DNA from: Thermoguttaceae bacterium
Lineage (GTDB): Bacteria; Planctomycetota; Planctomycetia; Pirellulales; Thermoguttaceae
Length of the DNA stretch: 46,277 bases
Assembly: GCA_028694795.1 (NCBI GenBank)
Contig: JAQVKF010000006.1
Location: 1 to 46,277, forward strand
Direction of reading: 5' to 3'
In this document: in pieces, positions 27,134-36,815 of the stretch
Layout of the letters: each line of letters begins with the position of its first letter
How positions within the stretch are numbered: position 1 is the stretch's first letter
Made by a program: the position numbers and the translations under genes
Notes under the pieces: model-generated
Databases searched by the model: none
The model's input: only the letters and a program-made list of their open reading frames with translations
Told to the model about the DNA's origin: nothing

Positions 27134-28576
27134 GTGGAATTTTTGAATTTAGCATCTATGCAGGGAACGGAGCGGGATATTTATCGAATCGTGGAATCGT
27201 TGAAATTGGGAGGAATTTTGGTTCTTCCAACCGAGACGGTCTACGGACTTGCGGTGCTTCTTTCACGTCCGAACGCGGTGGCACGGTTGAGTAATTTTAA
27301 GGGACGCAAGCCGGGACACGCCTTTTCGCTTGCCGTTCCCGATTATTCATGGGTACGCAAAATGTTACCGCAGATTTCTCCGCTGGCAGAGCGTTTTGCG
27401 CGACGTTGTTGGCCCGGTCCATTGACGTTGGTACTCGACGCCTCGCCGCTAGGCATCGCGGTTCCAGAGGCGATTCGCCAGTTGATCGCGCCGAGCGGTA
27501 CGCTGGGCATCCGTGTTCCATCACACCAGGTAACCTGTTCGATATTGCATGCGGTCGGAGAGCCAATTGTGTTGACCAGCGCGAATATTTCGGGAAATAC
27601 GCCCGCATGTACCGCTCACGAAGCGACTGAATCGTTACCAGCGGGAGTCGATATTGTGGTGGATGGTGGACCGTGTGAATACTCCGAGGCCTCGACGGTG
27701 GTGCGAGTTCATGGTTGGGAGTACGAGATACTCCGTGAGGGGGTCATCAAAGCTTCAACGCTCCATCAGTTGGCATCGCGTATGATTGTTTTCGCGTGCA
27801 CGGGCAATACCTGTCGCAGTCCGATGGCCGAGGTCATCTGTCGAGCATTGCTGGAACGGCATCAAAAACGAGTGGCCGACACGGAACAAATTTGCGATTT
27901 AGCCGTTTATGAGGAGCAGGAACCACTGTGTCAACTCCCGATCACGAAACACAGCGAACATGCGGAGGGAACGTCTCACCCCTCTAAGGTGGCGGGGGCT
28001 AAAATGGACACGGATATCGTCCCAGCCAAACCTGAGATGGGGGTGAGCCCCCCCGAAGCTAAGTTTGACACCCGAGCAATGGAAATCGGCCAAATGCCGG
28101 AGAGTGTATTTTCCGCATCATCCGTAGAATCTGGAAGACCGTCGCCAATCCCCACGAAATCAACCGTTTGTGCGGTTGGGGCTTCGCCGATGAAATCGTC
28201 TAACGCCCAAAAGTACCAGCCGGAAGTGGTGGAGATTCTTTCGGCAGGCATTGCGGCATTCGATGGCGATACGGCCAGTCCTCACGCAAAACAAGCGATG
28301 CACTTGCTGGGATTATCGTTGGACGGGCACCAATCTACCCAATTGGACGAGCGATTGGTACGTTGCGCCGACGCCATTTATGTGATGTCGAAGGGGCATC
28401 GTCAGGCGATCATCAGTCGGTGGCCGAAATCGGCAAGCCGTGTCCATTTACTGGATCCAGATGGCCGAGATATTGTCGATCCATATGGCATGCCGCTACA
28501 AACGTATCAGGATTGTGCCGCACAGATTCAACGAGCTTTAGAACGCCGATTGCCGGAATTCGTCGATTTTGAATAA
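27134..28576 (+). CDS. Fusion: Sua5/YrdC threonylcarbamoyl-AMP synthase + low-molecular-weight protein (arginine?) phosphatase
   Basis: 480 residues. Residues about 10-205 are a YrdC/Sua5 domain (GGILVLPTETVYGLAV, RPGHAFSLAV-like KGRKPGHAF, CWPGPLTLVL, GIRVPSH, LTSANISG). This family makes threonylcarbamoyl-AMP for the t6A37 modification of ANN-decoding tRNAs. Residues from about 217 are an LMW phosphatase with the P-loop ACTGNTCRSPMAE (Cys222, Arg228) and the catalytic Asp449 in VDPYG. The Thr at P-loop position Cys+4 is as in B. subtilis YwlE, an arginine phosphatase, rather than the Ile/Ser of tyrosine phosphatases. A disordered-looking insertion of about 115 residues (247-362) splits the phosphatase after its first helix. 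The start may be GTG 27134, with GAGAGTTAGG upstream. The neighbour genes do not explain the fusion. Confidence 0.87.
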   Translation: MEFLNLASMQGTERDIYRIVESLKLGGILVLPTETVYGLAVLLSRPNAVARLSNFKGRKPGHAFSLAVPDYSWVRKMLPQISPLAERFARRCWPGPLTLVLDASPLGIAVPEAIRQLIAPSGTLGIRVPSHQVTCSILHAVGEPIVLTSANISGNTPACTAHEATESLPAGVDIVVDGGPCEYSEASTVVRVHGWEYEILREGVIKASTLHQLASRMIVFACTGNTCRSPMAEVICRALLERHQKRVADTEQICDLAVYEEQEPLCQLPITKHSEHAEGTSHPSKVAGAKMDTDIVPAKPEMGVSPPEAKFDTRAMEIGQMPESVFSASSVESGRPSPIPTKSTVCAVGASPMKSSNAQKYQPEVVEILSAGIAAFDGDTASPHAKQAMHLLGLSLDGHQSTQLDERLVRCADAIYVMSKGHRQAIISRWPKSASRVHLLDPDGRDIVDPYGMPLQTYQDCAAQIQRALERRLPEFVDFE

Positions 28577-28684
28577 AATTCCCGGAACATGGGAAAGATG
28601 CCCCAAAATCCTCGAATCAACATTGAAAAACGATCCACATGATACTGGAAGATTCGCACGAATCCTAACCCATTGAGATCACGT

Positions 28685-30403
28685 ATGAGTACCCCAAAAT
28701 TCGCTTCCGTCTTCTCAAAAACGACGGAAAAAACCGCTGGACCAACTGCCGTGGCGACAAAATCGACTATGGAAACCGCCGCGTCTACGACGCCCCTCGC
28801 GGGATCGGCTGAGCATATCACCGATCCGACGCGAACGCTACGATGGATGGTTTACTCCATCTTGATCTGCCTGAGCGTCGGTTGGTCCCTCGGACGAATC
28901 GGTTCAATTCAGAGCGTCGAGATGGTCGGTATCCAGAAGGAACGGATCAAAAAAATTCCGGAAGAGTTGGCTAAACTTCGATCGAAACTCGAAAATGAAC
29001 AGATGCCCGTCAAGCAGGCAGATGGTTCACCCCAATTACAAGCCGATGGTTCGCCAGTCATGCGACCGTATACGATCGACGAGATCGAGGAGAAGCTGAT
29101 TCGGAAAGAGACGGAATTAAACGGGAAATACGCCGTCCTGACCCGTCCGTTTTTGAGCGGTAATGATCGCAGCCGCTGGTGTACGGTACGGGCGTTGGTG
29201 GAACCGGACATGCGTGTTGAAGGTGCTCCTTACGCCATCGATAAAGTCATCCAACAGCCCGGTTGGGATACGATCGATATGGTCAAACATGACGATCATT
29301 TCTATTCGAGTAAGCCACCGCTTTTTCCAACGGTGATGGCGGGGGCGTATTGGTGCGTGGTCAAAACCACCGGTTGGACACTCGCGACACATCCATTTGT
29401 GGTCGGACGTCTCTTGTTGGTGCTGTTCAATCTCGTGCCGCTGGTCGTCTATTTCGTCATCATGATCGCGTTGATCGAACGATTGAGCGTATACGATTGG
29501 TCGAAAATTTTCACGGTCGCGGTGATGGTGTTGGGTACGCTTCTTTCGGCGTTCGTGGTAGTAATTAACAATCATCTTCCCGCGGCGGTTTCGGTCGCCC
29601 TCACCCTTTACGCATTAGTTCGTATGCGTTTGGATGACGATCGTCGACTGCGTTGTTTTTTTGTCGCCGGACTCGGCGCGGCACTGACCGCCTCGTTCGA
29701 GCTACCTGGTTTGGCTTTTTTGGCCGCGGTCGGACTTTTCCTGCTGATCGTCGACCATAAAAAATTATGCCTCGCCGCCATTCCCGCAATGCTGGTGGTA
29801 ATCGTTCCCTATTTCGCGACCAATCTCATCGCACATGATAGCGTTCGCTTGCCATATATGCACCGAAGCAAAACGGATCCCGCGGACAACTGGTATTCGT
29901 ACAGTTATGAACGGGGTGGACAAACGGTCGAAAGTTATTGGGATCATCCGCAGGGGCGCGATCAGGGCGAACCAAGCCGCAGAACGTATGCCCTGCACTG
30001 TTTAGTCGGACATCACGGTATTTTTTCGCTCACCCCCGTCTGGTTACTAAGCTTTATCGGCATGGGCATTTGGCTGTGCAGCAATCCGCAGCGTATGCGG
30101 CTTTCCGCGTTCCTGTTTCTTTCGCTCAGCTTGCTGGTCATTGGATTTTATCTGATGCGGCCACTCATTGACCGGAATTATGGCGGACTAACTTGCGGAC
30201 TTCGCTGGACATTTTGGCTCATTCCGTTTTGGTTGCTATCAATGCTTCCAACGCTCGACAGAATGGCCGCCTCGCGATGGCTGCGAGGTTTTGCGCTGTT
30301 ATTGCTGATAGTTTCCGTTTTTTCCGTCGTTTGGCCGTGCAACCCGTGGAGCGATCCATGGCTTTGCGAGTTGCTCGACACGCTTCCCTCACTTTGGGGG
30401 TAA
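28685..30403 (+). CDS. Polytopic membrane protein, possible GT-C-type glycosyltransferase
   Basis: 572 residues from ATG 28685 (a TTG four codons upstream is less likely). After a Thr/Ala-rich cytoplasmic N-terminus (1-50) come one membrane segment, a charged soluble part (about 75-170) and then roughly nine or ten further membrane segments. Sequence such as DRSRWCTVRALVE, HDDHFYSSKPPLFP and NNHLPAAVSVAL resembles the first loops of GT-C membrane glycosyltransferases (ArnT/GT39-like), where acidic residues lie in the first periplasmic loop and PPLxP follows. The soluble part repeats QADGSP twice. The substrate is unknown. The next gene, 81 nt downstream, encodes a secreted glycoside-hydrolase-like protein, possibly co-transcribed. 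Confidence 0.65.
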   Translation: MSTPKFASVFSKTTEKTAGPTAVATKSTMETAASTTPLAGSAEHITDPTRTLRWMVYSILICLSVGWSLGRIGSIQSVEMVGIQKERIKKIPEELAKLRSKLENEQMPVKQADGSPQLQADGSPVMRPYTIDEIEEKLIRKETELNGKYAVLTRPFLSGNDRSRWCTVRALVEPDMRVEGAPYAIDKVIQQPGWDTIDMVKHDDHFYSSKPPLFPTVMAGAYWCVVKTTGWTLATHPFVVGRLLLVLFNLVPLVVYFVIMIALIERLSVYDWSKIFTVAVMVLGTLLSAFVVVINNHLPAAVSVALTLYALVRMRLDDDRRLRCFFVAGLGAALTASFELPGLAFLAAVGLFLLIVDHKKLCLAAIPAMLVVIVPYFATNLIAHDSVRLPYMHRSKTDPADNWYSYSYERGGQTVESYWDHPQGRDQGEPSRRTYALHCLVGHHGIFSLTPVWLLSFIGMGIWLCSNPQRMRLSAFLFLSLSLLVIGFYLMRPLIDRNYGGLTCGLRWTFWLIPFWLLSMLPTLDRMAASRWLRGFALLLLIVSVFSVVWPCNPWSDPWLCELLDTLPSLWG

Positions 30404-30484
30404 TCGTTTCGAAAAATCGTACCAGAAAACTGTCGCCAATCGCCTTTGGCATTTGTGCTTTTTTATCCCCCTATGGAGCCTACC

Positions 30485-32698
30485 ATGAGAAATCGTTATC
30501 TTCTGCCTGTCGCATGGTGCGTGGGCATGCTATTTTCCACCGCGATAGGTTACACCGCCACCGATACCGAGGCGGGTACCGCTACCAGTACGAACTATCC
30601 GCCGCGTGATCTCCAATCGGACACGTGGATTGCGACAGATGCTCTCGGTCGGATGCTGCCAGGTTTTGACGAGGTGGGACCACCACGCCAAGATCGGACG
30701 GTCGCTATTTTTTACTTCCTCTGGCTCGGTGCCCATGAGGCCAATGGTCCAAAGGATATTTCAAAAATTTTGGCCGAAGATCCAGACGCGATGGGCAAAC
30801 CGGATTCACCACTTTGGGGACCACTGCACGCCGCACACCATTGGGGCGAATCCATTTACGGCTACTATCGGACCAACGATCCGTATGTGCTGCGAAAACA
30901 TGCGCAACTGTTGACGGAGGCGGGGGTCGATGTCGTTATTTTCGATGTCACCAACCAAATCACGTATAAAGAATACTACGAAGCACTTTGCAAAACGTGG
31001 TCGCAAGTACGTAGTGAAGGTGGAAAAACGCCGCAAATCGCCTTCCTGACACCATTTTGGGCGCCGAAAAAAGTAGTCAACGAATTGTATGAAAACCTGT
31101 ATAAACCAGGACTATACAAAGATTTGTGGTTCATCTGGGATGGCAAACCTTTTATTCTCGCGGACCCCGATTTTCTGGGTGATGATTTCCGTTTCGAGAA
31201 ATCAGAAATACCGGTGGAAATCACTGAGGCGAGGACACTTGGACAAACATTCACGACAAAAGATTTAATTTGCAATGTGGCGGGGCGTTTTCCAACCTAT
31301 AACCAAAAAGGTTCCGCCATTACGCTGACGTTGTATCGAGATGGACCGAGTGGTGAAAAAATTAACAGTCAACGTTTTAAGGACGTTGGTGATAACGCAT
31401 GGCTTTCGCTGAATTTTGATCAACCGCTCGCCGCAGGTACGTACTATTTAGAGGCCTCCGCGTCGAATGGGAAAATCGGTTGGTGGAGCACCAAAACGGA
31501 AAAAATAGACGGTGGAACGGCGTTCGTGAATGGAAAACCGGTCGATGGTGCGCGAGAACTTTCGTACCGATGGGTTTCGGGCAAGTCGTCCGAAATAACC
31601 AATTTCTTCACGTTTAGACGCCCTCAGCCCGATTATTTTATGGGACAAACGAAACCGGACATGTGGAGCTGGCTCGAAGTTTATCCGCAGCATATGTTCA
31701 AAAATTCACGTGGTGAGAAAGAGCAGATGTCCGTTGGCGTCGCTCAAAACGCGGTTGATGGCAAACTCGCTACACTCAGCGCACCGAACGCGCATGGTCG
31801 AAGTTTTACTCATGATCAAGGGGACCGCGATACCGAACCCAACGCTTCGCGTTATGGTTATAATTTTAGCGAGCAATTCGAGTTGGCCCTAAAAGAAGAC
31901 CCGCGTGTCCTTTTTATTACTGGTTGGAACGAATGGATTGCCGGACGATTTGACGAGTTCGCTGGAGTACGTATGCCCGTCATGTTCGTCGATCAGTTCA
32001 ATATGGAGCATAGTCGTGATATCGAACCGTCGAAAAGCGATATTGGTGACGATTATTACTATCAATTGGTGTCGTTCGTTCGGCATTATAAAGGGGTCAA
32101 CCCGCCGCAGAAGACCTCCGGTCCGAAAACCATTGAGCTGACGGGCGATTGGTCGCAATGGGATAACGTGTCACCGGAATTTCGAGATGACCGTGGCGAT
32201 CCCGCACATCGCGATCACGATGGTTACAACCAATGTACACGTTACACGAATGACACTGGACGGAACGATCTGTTGAACATGAAAGTCGCCGCGGATCAGG
32301 AAAATATCTATTTTTATGTTGAAACCGCCGATACGCTCACATCCTCATCCGATGCAAATTGGATGCGGTGTCTTATTGATGTCGATCAAAGTCGTACAAC
32401 GGGTTGGGAAGGTTTTGATTTTGCGATCAACGCAAAAGTGGTGAATGAAACAACCACGACGATTTCGCGTTACGATGCCGCATCGCAAACGTGGCAAGAT
32501 GCCGCCTCAGTTCCAATGCATGTCGAGGGAAATCGAATGATGGTTGCGGTGCCTCGTCGGCTGTTTGGCGAACAGGTGGAAAAGCTCAGTTTTAAATGGG
32601 TGGATAACGTTCCCGTCGAGGGCGATTTTATGAAAATGTACACCGATGGCGACGTCGCACCAGAGGGTCGATATCAATATCTCTGGATGGAAAAATAA
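30485..32698 (+). CDS. Secreted glycoside hydrolase family 71/99-like protein with C-terminal binding domain
   Basis: 737 residues from ATG 30485, with GGAG 6 nt upstream. The N-terminal signal peptide (RYLLPVAWCVGMLFSTAIGYTA) suggests export. The catalytic-like domain (about 60-560) has the pattern AIFYFLWLG, HHWGESIYGYYRTNDPYVLRKHAQLLTEAGVDVVIFDVTN, WFIWDGKPFILAD and FITGWNEW, as in GH71/GH99-like proteins of planctomycetes and Bacteroidetes. A beta-sandwich insertion (about 245-355) interrupts it. The last 150 residues (DWSQWDNV...YFYVETADTLT...LIDVD) resemble a CBM9/DOMON-like sugar-binding module. The substrate cannot be read; GH99 members act on mannans, GH71 on alpha-1,3-glucan. Family level is fairly sure, enzyme activity is not. 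A repeat element starts 27 nt after the stop. Confidence 0.75.
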   Translation: MRNRYLLPVAWCVGMLFSTAIGYTATDTEAGTATSTNYPPRDLQSDTWIATDALGRMLPGFDEVGPPRQDRTVAIFYFLWLGAHEANGPKDISKILAEDPDAMGKPDSPLWGPLHAAHHWGESIYGYYRTNDPYVLRKHAQLLTEAGVDVVIFDVTNQITYKEYYEALCKTWSQVRSEGGKTPQIAFLTPFWAPKKVVNELYENLYKPGLYKDLWFIWDGKPFILADPDFLGDDFRFEKSEIPVEITEARTLGQTFTTKDLICNVAGRFPTYNQKGSAITLTLYRDGPSGEKINSQRFKDVGDNAWLSLNFDQPLAAGTYYLEASASNGKIGWWSTKTEKIDGGTAFVNGKPVDGARELSYRWVSGKSSEITNFFTFRRPQPDYFMGQTKPDMWSWLEVYPQHMFKNSRGEKEQMSVGVAQNAVDGKLATLSAPNAHGRSFTHDQGDRDTEPNASRYGYNFSEQFELALKEDPRVLFITGWNEWIAGRFDEFAGVRMPVMFVDQFNMEHSRDIEPSKSDIGDDYYYQLVSFVRHYKGVNPPQKTSGPKTIELTGDWSQWDNVSPEFRDDRGDPAHRDHDGYNQCTRYTNDTGRNDLLNMKVAADQENIYFYVETADTLTSSSDANWMRCLIDVDQSRTTGWEGFDFAINAKVVNETTTTISRYDAASQTWQDAASVPMHVEGNRMMVAVPRRLFGEQVEKLSFKWVDNVPVEGDFMKMYTDGDVAPEGRYQYLWMEK

Positions 32699-33278
32699 CG
32701 GTATCCCAATAGAAATAGCGATGATCATCTAGGACGCGTTCACATAATAATCGCATGATAAAACCGATAGTCAAGAATGAAATAACTGCAGTCGAGGCGG
32801 TTTATGTCGGTGGATATTGAAGTTTGTGCGTCCAGTAAAATGTTTTGGAAGGGGAGTTTGAGAGGAAACTTTTTGCAAAGAGTTTCCTCTCATTGATTTT
32901 TCGTTTCAAAAAAGTTTGACGAAAAAAGCGTTTTCGCAGAAAATGCGCAAACTTTTTTGGCCTTTTTACCTGACGCTAGCACCTTTTACCTGACACTGGT
33001 ACAACCGGTCGTCCGATTAAGGTGGCAATTTGTGTGAACCCCCCCTAGATGGGTCACAAAACGGTTCCACTTGTGACTCATTTTTTGAAAATCGCGGGTT
33101 TTCCGCCTGTCGCCTCGAAGGGTGGAACCTTGTGAAGTGGACTGTTCATTTTTAGACGGACCGAATACAATAGCGGGGAGATTTCTTTCCTTGGTTTTGG
33201 TCTGTTTATATAAAGGGATTGGATCATCTGGTGCGTTTCTGTCGGAAATGTTTGCCATTTGATTCGCTGCACGGTACG
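32699..33278. other. Spacer between GH71/99-like gene and DAHP synthase gene
   Basis: About 580 bases; 32726-33051 is MITE-like copy B. Past it an inverted repeat GGTTCCAC/GTGGAACC (about 33063 and 33122) and a TACAAT (33166-33171) that could be a -10 box of the next gene are visible, the latter without a good -35. Confidence 0.5.
32726..33051 (+). repeat. MITE-like repeat family, copy B (short subtype)
   Basis: 326 bp bounded by CATCTAGGACGCGTTCACA and TGTGTGAACCCCCCCTAGATG; the outer eight bases are perfect inverted repeats. Inside are a perfect 11-bp hairpin (GAGAGGAAACT...AGTTTCCTCTC, about 32861-32892) and a nested one whose arms are AAAAAAGTTTG and CAAACTTTTTT, with GCGTTTTC/GAAAATGC inside. 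The motif TTTTTACCTGACGCT follows. It aligns by eye with copy C over its whole length. It lies 27 nt after the GH71/99-like gene. Confidence 0.75.
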
Positions 33279-34643
33279 ATGAGACAGTTTTCGAAAAGTT
33301 CAACTAACTGGTCCCCCGATTCATGGAAAAACAAGCCGCTCGTCCAGGGTGTCACGTATCCAGACGCGGAAAAGCTGCGGGAAACGCTCGCGGAATTGGC
33401 CCAGCTTCCACCGTTGGTCACCAGTGGTGAGGTTGATCTGCTTCGCGCGGCCATCGCCGACGCACAAGCAGGTAAGGCATTTTTGCTTCAGGGCGGCGAT
33501 TGCAGCGAGTCATTCGCGGAATGCACTTCTGAGAATCTTTCGCGGAAGCTAAAAATTCTACTGAAAATGAGTCTCGTGTTGGCTTACGGCATGCACCGTC
33601 GGATTATTCGCATCGGACGCTTTGCCGGACAGTACGCGAAACCGCGTTCCTCATTGACCGAGACACAAAATGGCGTCACGCTTCCATCCTATCGCGGGCC
33701 TATGGTCAACGCTCCGGAGTTTACGCCGGAAGCACGGACGCCTGATCCGCGACGGCTCATTCAGGCGTATGCCTACTCCGCGATGACGATGAATTTTATC
33801 CGCAGTTTCATTCAGGGCGGCTTATCGGACTTACATCATCCTGAAATCTGGGACATGGGCGCGTTCGAACAATCGGAACGTCGAGAAGCATTCCATGGAA
33901 TCGTTGATGGCATGAGCCGCTCAATTCATTTTATGGAGATGATTCTCGGTCGTCAGCTAGGCGAACTCAATCAAGCGGAGTTTTTCGCGAGTCACGAGGC
34001 GATCCATCTCGATTACGAACAGGCGAAAACACGTACCGTGCCGCGTAAGGAAGGTTGGTACAATCTAGCAACGCATTTGCCATGGATTGGTGATCGAACG
34101 CGAGCCGTCGATGGAGCACATGTCGAATATATGCGTGGAATCGAGAATCCGATTGGTGTGAAAATCAGCTCAACGATGCGACCGGACGAACTCGTTCAGC
34201 TTTGCCGTGTGTTAAATCCATATCGCCAAGCAGGACGTTTGATTTTAATCCATCGCTTTGGCGTGTCTAAAATCGCGGAACATCTTCCGCCGCTCATTCA
34301 CGCGGTCCAAAAAGCGGGCGAACCGGTACTCTGGGTCTGCGATCCGATGCACGGCAACACACGTAAAGCGAAATGCGGCAAAAAAACACGGTCGTTCGAC
34401 GACATTGTGAGCGAACTCGAACAGGCATTCGACCTGCATACGGCTAACCATTCCTTCTTGGGCGGTGTTCATTTTGAGCTAACTGGCGAGGCCGTGACGG
34501 AATGCATCGGCGGCGCGAGGAATATTTCCGACCAAAATCTGCCGGAACGTTATGAATCAGAAGTCGATCCACGACTTAATTTTGAACAATCGCTCGAAAT
34601 TGCCTTGCTGATCGCGCGACGTATGACGCAGACTTCTTCATGA
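33279..34643 (+). CDS. aroF: 3-deoxy-7-phosphoheptulonate synthase, class II
   Basis: 454 residues from ATG 33279 (the frame is open 20 codons further). It makes DAHP from phosphoenolpyruvate and erythrose 4-phosphate, the first step of the shikimate pathway. Class II signatures: QGGDCSESF (metal-binding Cys), RIGRFAGQYAKPRS, LPSYRGPMVN, SHEAIHLDYE, GVKISSTMRP, WVCDPMHGN and HFELTGEAVTECIGG. The length equals that of plant and actinobacterial class II enzymes. It is a stand-alone gene, with no other shikimate gene in view. The gene symbol is nominal, as class II enzymes carry various names. No clear ribosome site precedes the ATG. Confidence 0.95.
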   Translation: MRQFSKSSTNWSPDSWKNKPLVQGVTYPDAEKLRETLAELAQLPPLVTSGEVDLLRAAIADAQAGKAFLLQGGDCSESFAECTSENLSRKLKILLKMSLVLAYGMHRRIIRIGRFAGQYAKPRSSLTETQNGVTLPSYRGPMVNAPEFTPEARTPDPRRLIQAYAYSAMTMNFIRSFIQGGLSDLHHPEIWDMGAFEQSERREAFHGIVDGMSRSIHFMEMILGRQLGELNQAEFFASHEAIHLDYEQAKTRTVPRKEGWYNLATHLPWIGDRTRAVDGAHVEYMRGIENPIGVKISSTMRPDELVQLCRVLNPYRQAGRLILIHRFGVSKIAEHLPPLIHAVQKAGEPVLWVCDPMHGNTRKAKCGKKTRSFDDIVSELEQAFDLHTANHSFLGGVHFELTGEAVTECIGGARNISDQNLPERYESEVDPRLNFEQSLEIALLIARRMTQTSS

Positions 34644-35772
34644 CATCGGTATCACAGGTAGTGGGCGCGGTCACATCCTCCGCTCCGCCCTTCCCCTGAC
34701 GGAAACGACCCAAAGTTGTCCGGTAAAAAGTCTGAAAGTGAATGTCGCGGAGGCAAGATCGTGCCGAATATCCGTCGGCCGAAAATAACCCGAAAATACA
34801 AACGTTCATCTTTTTGATTGTCCCATCTTTGGTTACAATGACCGAAGGTGTGCTGGTGGTCGATTTTTCAGCGAGCCTTGATGCTCGCGAAGTCATAAAA
34901 TCGATAACAGGGAATCCGGTCCAATCGAAAAGCCGGAATGGTCCACGCCGCTGTAGTTCGACGTATGACCGAATGTCTCAATCGTAGGTGACTGAACAGG
35001 TTCTAAATGGAGCTGCGTTCGAAAAAGGTCGGCCTGCCAATGCGGCATATGGTCTGTAGAAACTTTTATTCTGAGAAACCATTGTACGTTCTGAGTAATC
35101 TCGTGACGTATGAGAAGGCCGGAGTTTCGAGTCGAAAAGTCAGAAAACCTGCCAGTACTTTTTATCATCTTCGCCGCTCAAAGAGTAGTTTTTCGTGGCC
35201 TTTTCCATTGAAAATCGCAGTGGTTTGGTCCACCCATCTTGGAGTCGGGATGACGATGTCGGGACCTTGCGTGGAAACAAGGTGGCCGAAACAAACGATT
35301 TTCTTGCCAATCACCTCAACTGCGCGGTGAATACGCGAAGTGGGAGCGTGTTTGGTTGGGAGAAGTGTTTCTATGTTTTTTACCTCTGATATAGATGCTT
35401 TCCACGACCATTTTTGCCACCATTCGATACATATGTTCACCATATTTTCTGTGACCATAGGTCAGAAGCGGGGTATCTGAGCGACGGGGCCTTTGCGAGT
35501 CTTCTTTGCTGGAGTATTTCCACTGACAATTTTTCGTCGGGAAATCACTGTGGACACGGTTTTCATCCGTCGCATTTTTAATCGCAACAGGGATACTCCA
35601 TCCATATGGCGTGCGATTTTTCGGCGTAAACCGCTTTGGGACGCTATTTTTTTCCAAAGGGTCCATATCGTCCATGGAATCGACGTGGAAACAGTCTAAA
35701 CATTTGGAATATTATATAAAAAAAAACAGTGTGTTTTTGTATACCCATTCAGAAAACAAAAGGAGTTTTCAG
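34644..35772. other. Long spacer upstream of the PEP-CTERM gene
   Basis: About 1.13 kb, AT-rich toward the right. Frames on the minus strand (35165-35458, 35316-35675) overlap one another, carry no recognisable motif and no ribosome site. No repeat copy was found here. The TATTATATAA near 35710 may be part of the promoter of the next gene. I see nothing else I can support; a decayed gene is possible. Confidence 0.45.
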
Positions 35773-36714
35773 ATGCGAGTTCGAACAGGTCGAATTTTAG
35801 GTTTGGCTGTGTTGGGAATGATGGCGGTACAGGCGGTCACCAGTTGGGCAGAGATGGTCTCGTTGGATTTTGGTCAGCTCCATCCGACAGACATCCAGTA
35901 TCAGGGGAAACATGAGGGGACGAGCGGCACGGTAACGGGGCAGTACTGGAAAGGAAAAGACGGAGCGGGCCAATTCAATGTAGATGGTGTTACGTTCAGT
36001 AATGGTTATCACACCGACTGGGGAAATTGGGATGGTTTTGCGTATTCCAACGTGGTTGATACGGAAACCAGCGGTTGGACTAATCAATTCGCGGTCTACC
36101 AGAACGAAAGTGGCATTCGTTCCATTTCGAATTCTGGAAATTACGTCGTGAGTTACTGTGCGATTGAAGGTATGGGAGCGAGTTCCGATCCAACAATCAC
36201 ATTGGCAAATGACATGCAATTTGGTTCGATCTGGCTTTCAAATACAACTTATACGGTACTTTCGATGCTAGGTGGGGACAGCTTTGCCAAGAAATTTGGC
36301 GGTACGAATGGAACGGATCACGATTGGCTCTCCCTCACGATTGCGGGGACGGACACATGGGGCAACACGCTCGAAAAGACATATCTGATGGCCGAATATT
36401 TGGCCGACATCAAAACGCTCGATCTCAATCCACTGGACGATACGACGACCGCCAACGGTTGGTTCGAAATCAATCTAACTCAGGATGGTTTCGCGGGTTC
36501 ACAAATTTCGTTCAGCATGAATTCATCTGACTCCGGCATATGGGGAATGAACACGCCAGCCTACTTCGCGTTGGGCAAAATGACCATTTCACGTGGTACG
36601 GTGGTACCGGAACCTGGCACATGGGCGATGCTAATGGGGATGAGCGTAATCGGCTGGGGTACATGGCGACACAAACGCCAATCTCGCCAAAATCATCCCT
36701 CCAAGATAAGGTAA
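35773..36714 (+). CDS. DUF4465 domain protein with PEP-CTERM sorting signal
   Basis: 313 residues from ATG 35773, with AAGGAG 9 nt upstream; the longer frame from 35611 is rejected. Signal peptide at 1-26 (ILGLAVLGMMAVQAVTSWA). The middle shows the DUF4465 pattern GNWDGFAYSNVVDTETSGWTNQFAVYQN and ends before a PEP-CTERM: VPEPGTWAMLMGMSVIG followed by WGTWRHKRQSR, that is the Pro-Glu-Pro motif, a membrane helix and an Arg-rich tail. PEP-CTERM proteins are cut and anchored or released by an exosortase at the cell envelope; no exosortase gene is in the window. The substrate or binding target is unknown. It is transcribed alone, convergent with the NUDIX gene. Confidence 0.88.
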   Translation: MRVRTGRILGLAVLGMMAVQAVTSWAEMVSLDFGQLHPTDIQYQGKHEGTSGTVTGQYWKGKDGAGQFNVDGVTFSNGYHTDWGNWDGFAYSNVVDTETSGWTNQFAVYQNESGIRSISNSGNYVVSYCAIEGMGASSDPTITLANDMQFGSIWLSNTTYTVLSMLGGDSFAKKFGGTNGTDHDWLSLTIAGTDTWGNTLEKTYLMAEYLADIKTLDLNPLDDTTTANGWFEINLTQDGFAGSQISFSMNSSDSGIWGMNTPAYFALGKMTISRGTVVPEPGTWAMLMGMSVIGWGTWRHKRQSRQNHPSKIR

Positions 36715-36753
36715 AATTCGCCGAGAAAAAAACGTCTTTCCCGAAATAAAATG

Positions 36754-36791
36754 GATTCCGCCGATTTTCCATGAAAAATAAGGGCGGAATC
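36754..36791. terminator. Hairpin between convergent PEP-CTERM and NUDIX genes
   Basis: A perfect 9-bp stem GATTCCGCC/GGCGGAATC (36754-36762 and 36783-36791) with a 20-nt loop, lying between two converging stop codons. On the minus strand it is followed by CATTTTATTTC. It may act as a terminator for either gene. Confidence 0.45.
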
Positions 36792-36815
36792 GCGGTCCAT
36801 AACATAGACAGATTT

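Noticed and set aside
35165-35675. Two overlapping minus-strand frames in the spacer before the PEP-CTERM gene, considered as a broken gene
   Set aside because: They are in different frames, do not continue one another recognisably and match no family that I know.
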